From Coremacera marginata (lineage: Eukaryota; Arthropoda; Insecta; Diptera; Sciomyzidae): 64,000 bases of DNA. Made by a program: the position numbers and the translations under genes. The notes beneath the pieces were generated by a model. The model saw nothing but the letters and a program-made list of their open reading frames with translations. It was not told the DNA's origin and searched no databases. Positions 12,560 to 23,075 of the stretch are shown here, one piece after another (the first letter of the stretch is position 1; every line of letters starts with the position of its first letter). Location of the stretch: positions 46,756,960 to 46,820,959 of the forward strand of contig OU612046.1 in NCBI GenBank assembly GCA_914767935.1, given 5' to 3'.

Positions 12560-12747
12560 TTAAATAAGCTTCGATTTCGGGTGAGAATATTGCGTCACTT
12601 CTATCTAACATCTGAAAGGCAATTTTATATATACGCAATTCGTCTTTGGAACTCCTTACCTACTTTTATTAGACCAATACAAAACGCCGTGCAATTCAAA
12701 AAAATTTTATTTAATCATCTTTCATCGTTGCAATAATCTTTTTAATA

Positions 12748-12778
<31 letters not shown>

Positions 12779-13063
12779 CTCTTTCGCTAAATTCATCTTC
12801 TCTTTCTTCTAAAAAATTAATAAACATAAAAGTTTTAAAAATGTTACAAATTAAAATGAAATTAAATTTCCTGTTTTGTCATTACCTCGCTGGAAGAGGA
12901 ATTATTTTCATTTTTTATTTTTATTTTATTTTTCCTTTTTTTTTATATTATGTTCACTATTTAATATTACTTATATTTAATTGCATTCAAATTTGTATTA
13001 CTCTTAGTAATGAATTTTTATTGTAAACATCAAATTTATTGTCATATTAAAAAAAAAAAAAAA
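12560..13063 (+). mobile_element. 5'-truncated LINE (ORF2 C-terminus, 3' UTR, poly(A))
   Basis: It begins within or just before 'LNKLRFRVRILRHFYLTS' and continues with 'FYIYAIRLWNSLPTFIRP' and 'VQFKKILFNHL' to a stop at about 12736. 'A(I/V)RLWNSLP' followed by 'F(K)..L..HL' is the typical end of LINE ORF2 proteins. A 3' UTR of about 310 bp contains a long T run (12750-12778), and the element ends with a 15-base poly(A) tail at 13049-13063. It sits inside the pogo pseudogene, whose coding resumes immediately afterwards, so the LINE is the younger of the two. A target duplication is not obvious. Confidence 0.75.
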
Positions 13064-13640
13064 CAAATCAATGATGCCAGTGCATTAATCATAAGGTTTT
13101 CACCTTGTAGCACTGGTATATCAAATAATAATAATAATAATAATAATAATAATTCGGCTAGTGCCGATAGTCCATTCAATGAAGACAAACAACAGCAAAT
13201 ATTGTTTTTTGATAACCCGCCTGCTGCCTGTCGCCTGCTGAATAAGAAGAAGTAATAACATCAATTTCTGGAGCAGCATGAACTTCAGGCTTCTCATTGA
13301 GCAATTGCATTAATGAAATTGGTCCCCTTCAGCCGGGCACTACACGAAAAATATCAAATCGGGGCAGAAAGCCAATGCAAAGTGCCATTCTGACTTTGGA
13401 TAAGAAAATAATATAGCTTGCGGAATTCTCCAAAAAGAGACTAGCAAATGCGAACAAAAAGCGTCAACTTTTTCAACAGTGCCAAACCAAAAGCCAAAAC
13501 ATCAACACCCTCGGAATAAAGTCAACGAAAACAGTCACCATCTTCATCATCATAAACGGACGAAGACTTTTGCATTCTTCGTTTAAACTTAATGCCAAAA
13601 AAAATACACAAAATTCAACTCGATCAAAGGCATGGAGTGC
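13064..13640 (+). pseudogene. pogo/Tigger-type transposase pseudogene, 3' part
   Basis: After the LINE tail the plus strand reads 'INDASALIIRFSPCSTGIS', a run of Asn codons from an AAT microsatellite (13127-13153), 'ADSPFNEDKQQQ', and then in another frame 'GPLQPGTTRKISNRGRKPMQ', 'SAILTLDKK' and 'LAEFSKKRLANANKKRQ'. The 'N.RGRK..QSAILT...K' block is typical of the C-terminal tail of pogo-type transposases. It is the natural continuation of 11705-12559 across the inserted LINE. Stops and frameshifts make it non-functional. Confidence 0.65.
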
Positions 13641-15968
13641 AAACGTGAAGTATATTTCAAATGTGCCAATATGACCAAAAGCTTTTAATTCAACTTTTAT
13701 TCGTCATTTCTGATCATTTAAATATAAATTTTATTCGGTTCTGTTTTTTCTCAAATTCTAAGCACCGCTTTTCTCAAAGCATCCCATTTCTTTCATAATG
13801 TTTTAAAACAAAAAAAAAAAAATTTTTTCTTACTAAATTTTAAATTTAGACCAATGGCTAGTTTCATTCTAACACACCTATCGGCAAAGAACCATAACAT
13901 GTCTCAACTCACCCCACATTACCTTAAGGAGTGACAAAATTAATGTGTAATGACTAAAGTATTTGTGCAGCGTAACATGGTTTAAAAATGAAAACTTCGA
14001 TAATATCTGCAAAAATAAATTGTTTGAATTGTTAAAGTTGAAGTTTGTAAATGAATAAATTTCTTGTTAAAGCACACAAAGTCTATGAATGAAATTTGAT
14101 TTAATAATCACTTAAACTTATGTGAAATTATATAAAAACACTTGGATATAACGTATATATGTTACATTCAAAACAATACCGAAATTTCTTATTAAAAAAG
14201 TTCGATAGATCAACAAATAAATCTTGGTTGTCTTTTCCATTGGAATTCCATTGGAAATTGGAATGCATCAAATGCCGAAGCCATTGAATAAATTAACATT
14301 AGTTTATTGTTAATTTTTCTTAAGTCTTTTTTTTTTTTTTTTTTTGGTGTAAAATATATTACTGATTATTATTGATTACGGCAAACACAACTTGAAATTC
14401 GTTACTCTGCATACACAGTTCATCAAATTTCGATCAAGGGCTATACTAGTGTTAATTAATACAAATCACTGAAATTACATTTTATGTTGCTTTAAAAATT
14501 CTACAGAAATAGAGCTACAAGCTTTGTTGCGTGTAAATAAAACTTAATTGAAAAACTACTCATTAATAATTTTCAACTCAATAATTTCAAAGATTCAGCA
14601 TAATATGAACGGTATATAAATGGCAACTAATTAGTGTGAAAGCCTGAGAAAACATTCTTCACACAATCACGAGATCTTTAACAACCACAACAAAAACAAT
14701 GAATTCATGCAAACTTACAAACATACACAAATGTGTATAAAAACATCTAGCTACACAGTTTATTAACATTTCTACAAATATGTACTAGAGTACATGCAAA
14801 AACAAAAAAACGATACAACTTTGTTTGCCGAACTTTAAAGTTTCCAAACTCCTTTTGAAACTTTCTCTCTAGGGTTGACTTCCTTAAGCAAAACCACAAA
14901 ACACAATAACAACTAACAACAATTGCGGCAACATAAACATACATGCATAAGATACAATACACAGCAGAAGACATGCCTTTGTCTGATTGTGTGAGTGTGT
15001 GTATGTGTGTTGAAGTACAAGTGTGTGCTTACAAATAAATATCACATATTTTCAATAACAATTAAAACTTTCGTTAGAACATTCATGGCCGCAATCAATT
15101 TCAATTCAATTTTCATCAATTTTCTTGGTTTCTGTTGCTGATGCTGTAGCTGATGTTGTTGCTGCTGATGATGTTGGTGCTATTAAAAGTTGGCAATTGG
15201 TGTTGGTATGTTATGTGTGTGTGTGTGTATGTGTTAGTGTTAGTGTGCTGGTTTGTTGCCGTTGAAACTGATGGCAGCCCAAATTGTAAGGACAATAATA
15301 GTAATAATGACAACAACAACAACAACAACTGCGTCATATATAACTTTCAATAACTATTGAATTGAGAAGCGAAAAAGTTTTGTGGCCCATAAATGGCGCC
15401 AAAAGTGCAAATAAATTTTGGAATTACACTAAGTGAAAACATAATTACACTGAAAGAAAAATTTATTTTTCACAACAAAGACAGTTTTTAATTAAGGATT
15501 GTCCGTTTCTCGAACTTTACAGGCGTAGTTTTGCAAATCCTTAAAATTTCTTTCAGGAAAACTTTTTAAAGTTTATACCTATATTCTGAAAGAGTATTTA
15601 GATAAAATTGCTAGAACTGGTGTTTGTAAAATAACTGATTTAGTTGTTGTGTAAAAGGATTTATTATTTAAACGAATAGTGTGTGCTGCGATGTGGCTGC
15701 TGTGTGCCAATATGTGCTTTATTGGAAAACAAATATTTTAATGGTATGATTTATATGTGTTCTGCAGCATTAATATTTAGAGGAATTTGAAAATTGTGCT
15801 GTAATGCGCTTAAATTGTGCTGCAATATGGAGTAGAGAGATACAAAAATTTCACCTATTTGCGATTTTTAAGAGTATGAATACATTTTTTTTTTTTTAAT
15901 ATATCAGCCCCACAGAATTTTGCTATGGTTCAATGGTTTGGCTCAAAAATATGATTTATGCAGAGACC
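13641..15968. other. Gene-free stretch with small microsatellites
   Basis: AT-rich DNA with poly(T) near 14326-14345, GT-rich runs near 14991-15012 and 15213-15240, and a GTT/GCT-rich stretch at 15130-15330 that yields low-complexity open frames on both strands. No family resemblance is visible. Confidence 0.4.
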
Positions 15969-17964
15969 CAGGCCCGTAACCAGGATTTACCCAAAAAGGG
16001 AGAGGGTTTCATAAAAAAAATATATCGATATTTTCTGATATCGATGAATAAAAGGAATTTAGTATCAAACTTACTTTTATTTATTTTTATATGTTTGCAT
16101 TAAATCTTCTCTTTTTTTTTGCCAATTCTGACAATACATCATCCTCTGTGACTTTTCCATTTAAGCAGAACTCGCCCATAAAACTTCTAGAAATACATTT
16201 CAAATATCAATTGCACTCCTTCACCTATCACCACACTTTCATAATATTTGCGCCAGCATCCTCTGCTGAATTCTGGTTTAATTTATTCCTATGGTAGTGT
16301 TACCAGAGCAAGGTAAAGTTCTTGCATATTGTTTAATTAAAAATTTTGACCGTTCCTCGTTTTCGGATGTAATCAAAATCAAGTTGAATGATGGCAAAAG
16401 CCAGTTGTGCTTTGTAAAAAGTACTTCCATGTTCTAAATTGTTCCACGAAGGAAAGGTATATGAACAGTAATTTTGTAAAAATTTACCACAACATTAGAA
16501 ATGTGGCCTAAAATGCAAATTCCTTTGAAACGATATTTCCGTAAGCGTCTTATTATAAGTAGTATTCTAACAATTTACCTACAAGCTGCTATCGGGTTAA
16601 AATTCTGTATAAAGCAATGTTCACCTATAAGCCACTTTTGAACTACTGGAAAAACTATCACGATAAGAAGACTAACATTTTTTTATAAGTAAATCCGTAA
16701 CCAACACCTAAACTTTAACAGATCACTTAGCAAAATTTTTTATTTAATTGACTTTTTCGACAGCATTCATTCAAAAGGTTTGGAAATTTTATTTTTAAAA
16801 ATTTTTCTTGTCCCAATTTTATTTTGATCCCGCGACAGTGCTAAAAAAAACGCAAACGCTTACAATATGCTCCGTTTTTCAATTTGGAGTAAGCTAACTA
16901 ATGCCAACGGTTCAACCCAGACTGCTTAAATGGTAGATTAGGCGAACCACTGACGGGAAAATTAAAAGTTGTGGGGGGGGGGGGGGGTATTTTGAAAACT
17001 TGAAATTAAATAAAATTGGAAATATCGTTGCTTGCACCTTTATGTACTACCGAAGTCGAAGGCAGTTTCGACGTATCAAACGAAATTTCTGTTTCTGGAA
17101 TAACTTCTACAATTATACACACAAAACGCACAAACTTACAATTATTAACATTAAAAGTGAAATATTCTTAATAACACTACTTTAAACATTACTGTCAATA
17201 CTACCACCTCCTGCAACTGCCGGTTCCAAACGCAGTTCTGGACACTTTGAGGCTCTAAAGATTCTTAAACGCTTTCTACAATGCAAACGAAATACAATAT
17301 TACATTATTATGATTTAGCTAAAATCGTAACCATTAAATAATTATAATATAGAATGGACTCTGGCAGCGCTGCACTCGGTTGGTACATTAGCAAAGTAGT
17401 TCTAATGTCGCTTAGACTTCGGCGGTGGCATCTTCTTTTTATAATTACTCGTATTTAATTTTGTAACATTGGATCAAAGTATTAAAGAATATCAAGAAGT
17501 CGCCATAATAAGGACAGAAATTGATAAAAGAAAAAAATTCCTTAAAAACAAAGATTTACTTTCCTCCTTTCTAGCCTTTTTTAATAGCGGTTTCTGCAGC
17601 TAATTAAGTGGAATTGTTTTAGTATTTTGGCAAAATAAAATAATCAATAAAATAACACTGACACAAGTGGATTAAATTTTAGAAAACCACAATTAAAACA
17701 ATTGTAAAAGTTAAATATTTTCCTCACTTTCATTTAATACTTTCCAACGCAATAGATTCTTAAATCGCAGGTGATGGACAAAGCTGAACCGAATGTATCG
17801 AACTTTATTCGATATCTTAAGCGTGTTTCTGTTGCTGTTTATACTGTTACTGAAAAGAAAAATGTCATATTAATGATTATATATTATTTTTTATACTTTC
17901 TAAACCCAAAGGGGTGGGGGGTGGGGTTTGAACACCCAAAATCCCTCCCTTGTCTACGGGCCTG
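15969..17964. mobile_element. hAT-like DNA transposon (TIRs plus 8-bp target duplication)
   Basis: The left end reads CAGGCCCGTAACCAGGATTT and the right end, inverted, reads CAGGCCCGTAGACAAGG. The first 10 bp are identical and similarity continues patchily. The flanks are CAGAGACC (15961-15968) and CAGAGACT (17965-17972), a near-perfect 8-bp target duplication, which is the hAT hallmark. The length of about 2.0 kb is short for an autonomous hAT. I could not recognise the C-terminal dimerisation region or any catalytic block, so it is either non-autonomous or badly decayed. A run of G is present at 16973-16987. Confidence 0.65.
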
Positions 17965-18805
17965 CAGAGACTTGCTAAAATTATCTCAGAATATGCTTCA
18001 ATTTTACATTTGTAGCAGGTGCTTTCAGCATTTGAACATATACTAAGCTTCTATATTCATATCTCTACGGCACATTGCAGCACAACTTTAGCACACCAAA
18101 GCTGTTTTTAAATATTTGAAAAAATTAAGCACTATCCTAATTAGATAATATAAAAAACTTCCTTATTTTTCTAAAACAATAGATAATAGCACAAATTGAA
18201 CACATATGACTTTTTTCAGCTCATATGACTTTTTTTTAATAAGTAAAAAATGGTGATGCTACCTAATTCCCATTGGACCATTCGTTATTTTGAGAAAATT
18301 TTTGAAAATTTATTTTTCCACAAAGTGTCGGGCGAAAAATGTTGCCATTTCATCTAGAAACTTCAAATATAAAATGTAGTTGCGATCGAATAATATTTGA
18401 TAGAGCAACCATGACCTTGTTTATTGAAAAACGGTTTGTATGAAGAAAGGAATTTGATTATTTCAATATATTTAAATTAAACACTCTAGCCCTAATAACT
18501 AACTAAATCTGTCTCTTTTAAACATTATTTATTAAATTTCAATTACAAAGAGATTTGTGGCTGAAATCAGTTGAGCAATTTAGTATTTATCTATATCAAG
18601 TGTCGAAATAAGTAACAGTTTTTTATCTGATGGATATTTTTTCGGTATCCTATGACTAATTGCAGCACCGATTGCATACGCTCTTAATTCTTTGTGAAAA
18701 TCCTGTTGAACTCCTTCATAAATCTCACACCGCTTTCTGCGGCATCGTTAAGTAATGCTTATAAGCGTCCAAGTAATGCTCATTCGTATTCCATTTGGGT
18801 AGATC
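17965..18805. other. Gene-free stretch
   Basis: AT-rich. I see no coding or structured features. Confidence 0.35.
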
Positions 18806-19254
18806 TCACTGTAAGAAATTAGGAGACAAACCAAAGGAAATAAAGAACTTCTTAGTTTTGTACGAGACAAAATCGCTTAATATGTTGTTGTATATGTCTT
18901 CCGGATGAGAAACTTCATTTAATTTTACTATTGATTTTATTGACAGCAGACTCTCCACCATTTTTTGTTTTTCGTTCAGGTGAAACCATAACATAGATAT
19001 CATTAATTGTTTTTGATTTTGAGCAACACAGCTTTAGAAGTGGTTGAGCCTTTATGAGTATACTCGATACAATTTTTGACGAAATCCAAGTCCTGGTTCG
19101 GGGCTGCAAAAGCATTTGTGGATCCGAACCAGATTTTTATATACAGTTTCACGAGAAAAGTACATTTATCTAGTAGCCCGTTCAATTCCCTAAGGGTCAT
19201 CTGATATTTGCCGAGAGAAAGTAAGATTTTCAAGGAGCAAATACCTTTTCCCAT
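18806..19254 (-). pseudogene. Decayed ORF of unknown, probably transposon-associated, family
   Basis: Three short minus-strand frames overlap end to end and together look like one broken protein: 'LVKLYIKIWFGSTNAFAAPN' and 'QDLDFVKNCIEYTHKG' (frame one), 'VMVSPERKTKNGGESAVNK' (frame two), and 'ILSDFVSYKTKKFFISFGL' (frame three). I recall similar W..S.SA..APN.DL.F and L.DFV...TK.FF blocks in repeated open frames of arthropod genomes, but I cannot name the family. At least two frameshifts separate the parts. It could also be a decayed host gene. Further minus-strand coding-like sequence (19528-19710) may belong to it. Confidence 0.35.
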
Positions 19255-20188
19255 GAATCTTGCATTTGAAGTTGAGCTACAAGTTCAAAATTTTCCACGT
19301 TTTTCACCAAAGAATACGAGTGGCAGTTCAAGTAATTCTTTGTAGCTTGCACAAATTTGAATTTGCTGAAGTTTTTGATAGTAGAAATTTTGGAACAAGT
19401 CTAGTTTAATGAATCCACTTAAATTTCTGAAAGTTATTTGGTACAAGGCATGGCAGAATTATAATTGCATCATTCGTACAAGGTAGCATTTTTTTCGTAG
19501 ATTATAATGGTATTGAAAAAAAGGCCACTATCCCCCCTGTGACCTAAGCAACGCCTTGAAATTCAACGGGTTCATTAAAGTAGACTCAAGCAGAAATTTG
19601 TAATCGAGTGAACATCTTCCATACCACTTGAGATGAAGTGTGATAAAAATTATACCAAATAGTGGCACAACGATTGAAAAGAGGCACTTCAAGCATGCTG
19701 GTTGTACCAAGTCCCACCTCGAAAACGTGTTTTAATACGATTTCGAATATATGATCGAGACTGAAGCTGGATCAATTTTCGATTGAGATATTCATGTAAG
19801 AAAAATGTGGAACCACTTTTCAGACCAGTTTAGGCATAGGTGGTATCAAAAATCATTGCATATATATCGGTGGTATATGAGTAAATCCTGCATTGAGGAT
19901 ATTATATTCGAACGCATATATTTTTGCTTTTATTGGCATTTTGAATGAGATATTTTTATATAACCTTCATTTAAACAGTGCTTTGAGAGTATTTTCAAAT
20001 GACATTTAATTATTATCTTAACTGTATTAAGGATAAAAAAAATATTCGACCCGATAGTGCCGTTCGGTCGTCATCAAAAACGGACGTCGTTTTGGTGGTC
20101 AACGTGCATTTGCATCATTTTTAGTGAAATTTTCTTAGTTATCAAAAAAACCCTTATAACATAAAAGAGAGAAGAACATTTGAGGTTA
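19255..20188. other. Gene-free stretch
   Basis: Holds the possible upstream continuation of the decayed minus-strand ORF (to about 19710) and then AT-rich DNA with nothing recognisable. Confidence 0.35.
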
Positions 20189-20192
20189 TTAA

Positions 20193-21646
20193 GAGAGTAT
20201 TCCTGGTTGAAAGGCTGTTTTTGGACCCTTTTTAAAAAACTTCTCATTTGAAAACGCAGAGTTATTTAAATTTTGGTTTTTTATTGTATTAAGAACATAT
20301 TAAATAAAAGAACAAATTTTTATTTTTCGAATCATCTGAAATAGAGAAGTAAACGACGTTACATTCAGTACAGATTGAATTCTGATCCCTACCTCAATCA
20401 TAATTTTGCGATTATTTTTTACAAAATTGTGGTCATTGGAAAATGAAAAACCGATTTTGGGTATTTTTTTGTAGTTTAGTGTAAAAAAAAAACAAGTAAA
20501 AATTGTTTAAAATTGTGATTGAGGTAGGGACTCACCAGAATGGTGACAATTCTGCGTCGTTTGCACTTTGTTTCATCAAAATCGGTTCAGAATCTGGGCC
20601 GCAAGCTCGAAAAACATGGTTTCGAGATAAACGCGTTTAAGTTTGAAGTTATTTTTTTACATAAAAAAAGAATTGAAATGAAATATTTGAGTTTGCAAAA
20701 CATGCAGATTTAGAAATTCGACAATTCTGCGTCTATTGCACTTGGTTTTATCAAAATCGGTTCAGTAGAACCGGAGAAAAGTGACTTCGTAGTTCAAAAA
20801 CTTGTTTTTGAAAAAAACTCAAAGAAAATTTTAGGCAATAAAACATTTTATTTTTTTTGTGAAATACTTACATATATCAATCTGCAATGCCAGCCCCATA
20901 AAGAACTCCTTCCTCTTCTTAAAAAAATTAGGACTCAGCGGCTCTTTGTGCTCTTCGGGCAGTTCTACCTTCTTTTGAAGCGGCCAGAGCTCTGGCTTCG
21001 GGCCTTTTAAAAAGTTCTTTGAGAAAACTGTATAAAACTCCAAAATGCAATTCTCCGTTTTGTTGTCGATGCTTATGTCTTCGTTTCATTATTTTTAAAT
21101 TTTTTTTGTCGATGATATTGTGAATTCGGTGTTCTCATCTCTTTCGTGTAGGTAACCATGAAACGGGCGTTTCAAGGGACGAGTTTTTCGATTGCTACCA
21201 GTGTTTCTTTTATTTTTATTTCTATTACTTTTTCTATCCATTGTCTTTAGCACAAGCAAAAATTTTTATCAAAACTGTACTTTTCAAAACTGTATGCGCG
21301 CGCCCGTCCGGCTTATAACTCACTTCAAAGTGAACTAAACGCTGCCAACATTCGAATACCTAAGCTCTAAAATGTGTATTCATTTATTTTTAAAATTCGT
21401 ATACAAACAAGTTATTACCTACTAAAGAACGCGTTGAACGAAATTCGGTGGTTGCTTCAAACCGTTGCATTCAAAAACTAGCCAAATTAAGCAAGTCGCA
21501 TTTTGACGAAAACATTGCTGGACAAAAAAGGCCATATCTCCTAAAGTATTTCGAATTTCAAAAAACCCTTTCATAACGATATTATCAAATATCCAAGCTA
21601 TAAAAAAAAAAATCAAAAAAATTTTTTGCCAACCAGGAATACTCCC
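20193..21646. mobile_element. TTAA-flanked element with GGGAGTATTCCTGGTTG ends
   Basis: The left end reads GAGAGTATTCCTGGTTG and the right end, inverted, reads GGGAGTATTCCTGGTTG (16 of 17 identical). TTAA lies at 20189-20192 and 21647-21650. Inside there is an imperfect inverted pair, 'ccctacctcaatca' (about 20387) and 'tgattgaggtaggg' (about 20516), and a diverged direct repeat around 'ttctgcgtc.tttgcact..gttt.atcaaaatcggttcag' (about 20550 and 20725). No transposase frame is recognisable, so it is probably non-autonomous. It shares the TTAA target and GG-rich end with the elements at 6364 and 8961. Confidence 0.7.
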
Positions 21647-21659
21647 TTAAAATAGCTCT

Positions 21660-23075
21660 AATGAGTATTATAAGTTTCTGGGCTCATCCAAAAATTTTAA
21701 ATTCTCCTGTTGTGGACGTTACATGTCGGATGTTAGTCTTTTTCCATTGTGATTAATTTGGGTAATTAAATGATAAAGTAACCAAGTAATTTAGAAATTT
21801 AGATACAAAGAAACAAATATAAAATATTGTTCTCGCCATGCCTCAACCATTTCAATATTTTCTTTAGCCAATACATTACATTTTTAATAAAACAAAAACA
21901 TTTACGAAACATTTGCTAAAACAAGAACTACATTTGTGAAACAGTGTAGACGGTTTGATCATTATGGTAAATTAATTAATATATAAATTGCTTTAATAAA
22001 AAAATTTTAAGTGTTTCTCCAAGAAAATATCCCAAATTGATAAGTTTTTAATAACTTATCATTTTTCATCTGTGGTTGACCATTTTCTTAATAAGCCTAT
22101 ATAGAAATCTAAAATGGGTCTTACTAAATTCAAGTGTGCAGTACAGTTAAAGCAATTGTTTTTTACATATACAGTACGTAAAATTAGTAACGTAAAATTG
22201 GTGACGCTGAACTCTTATTTATCTGAACGCTCTTATTTATCTAGGAAAACTTATTTTTCTCCAACAAACCATTTTTTCAAAATTCATGGTCATGGTGGCA
22301 CTATCAAGTATTATATTATCCGATCGCATCCAAATTTTACATGTAAAGTTTCTAGATCAAATGGAAGCTTTTTTCGGCGGCCAAACTTAACACTAATTTT
22401 AACGATAGGTCTTTTTCACATGCATACATCGTTTAAATATTTTTACCTGCTACTCATCATAAAAGAGAGTAATAAAATTTATTTCTGTAATAATATTTCC
22501 TGCCTAAGTTTCTATAATATTAAATATTTTTCTTGACAATTTTAGAACAACATAAGACAACTGAATGTGACCCTACTACTATTATTTTTAAATATATAGC
22601 TCTACTAATATGTGTACAACTCATGTTTATCTTCAAGAAAAGTTTTTTATATAAAACTTCAATAAATTGTCATTTATTGTATAAGTTTTCGAAGTATCCA
22701 TAAAAATATAATTCTTCGGTTCAATGTCTTCTTCCATTATGATTCAATTAAGTAATTAAGTAATTGGGTAATAAAGTAATTATGTAATAAAGTAATTAAA
22801 ATACAAATAAATATATTGTCCTCTCCTTGCTCAATCATTGCATTATTATCTTAAGCCGATACCTTCCATTTTGACTTAAACAGAAACGTCTACGAAATAT
22901 TTACTAAACATTTACTTAAAAAACACCAAATTTGTGAAACAATGCAGACGCTTTGATCATCATGGTAGATGAATTTATGTATAAATGGCTTAAATTAATA
23001 AAATTTAAACGTTCTTCTAAGATAACAACAGCAAATAATACGTTTTTAATAACTTCGAATTTTTAGTTCAGTGTG
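21660..23075. repeat. Pair of diverged direct repeats, about 400 bp each and about 1 kb apart
   Basis: Copy one spans about 21660-22080 and copy two about 22670-23075. Shared blocks in the same order include 'tttgtgaaacarTGyAGACG', 'tttgatcatYatggta', 'cgaaa.atttRctaaa', 'tattgt.ctc.cc.tgc' and 'gtttttaataactt'. Substitution and small indels are frequent. It may be an old tandem duplication or two copies of an unnamed repeat. The 140-codon open frame between them (22114-22536) has no recognisable features. Confidence 0.6.

Noticed and set aside
15116..15353. Leu-rich and Asn/Thr-rich frames
   Set aside because: Products of GTT, GTGT and AAC simple repeats.
22114..22536. 140-codon open frame
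   Set aside because: No conserved motif or gene context; it lies between the two direct repeats and has AT-driven composition.
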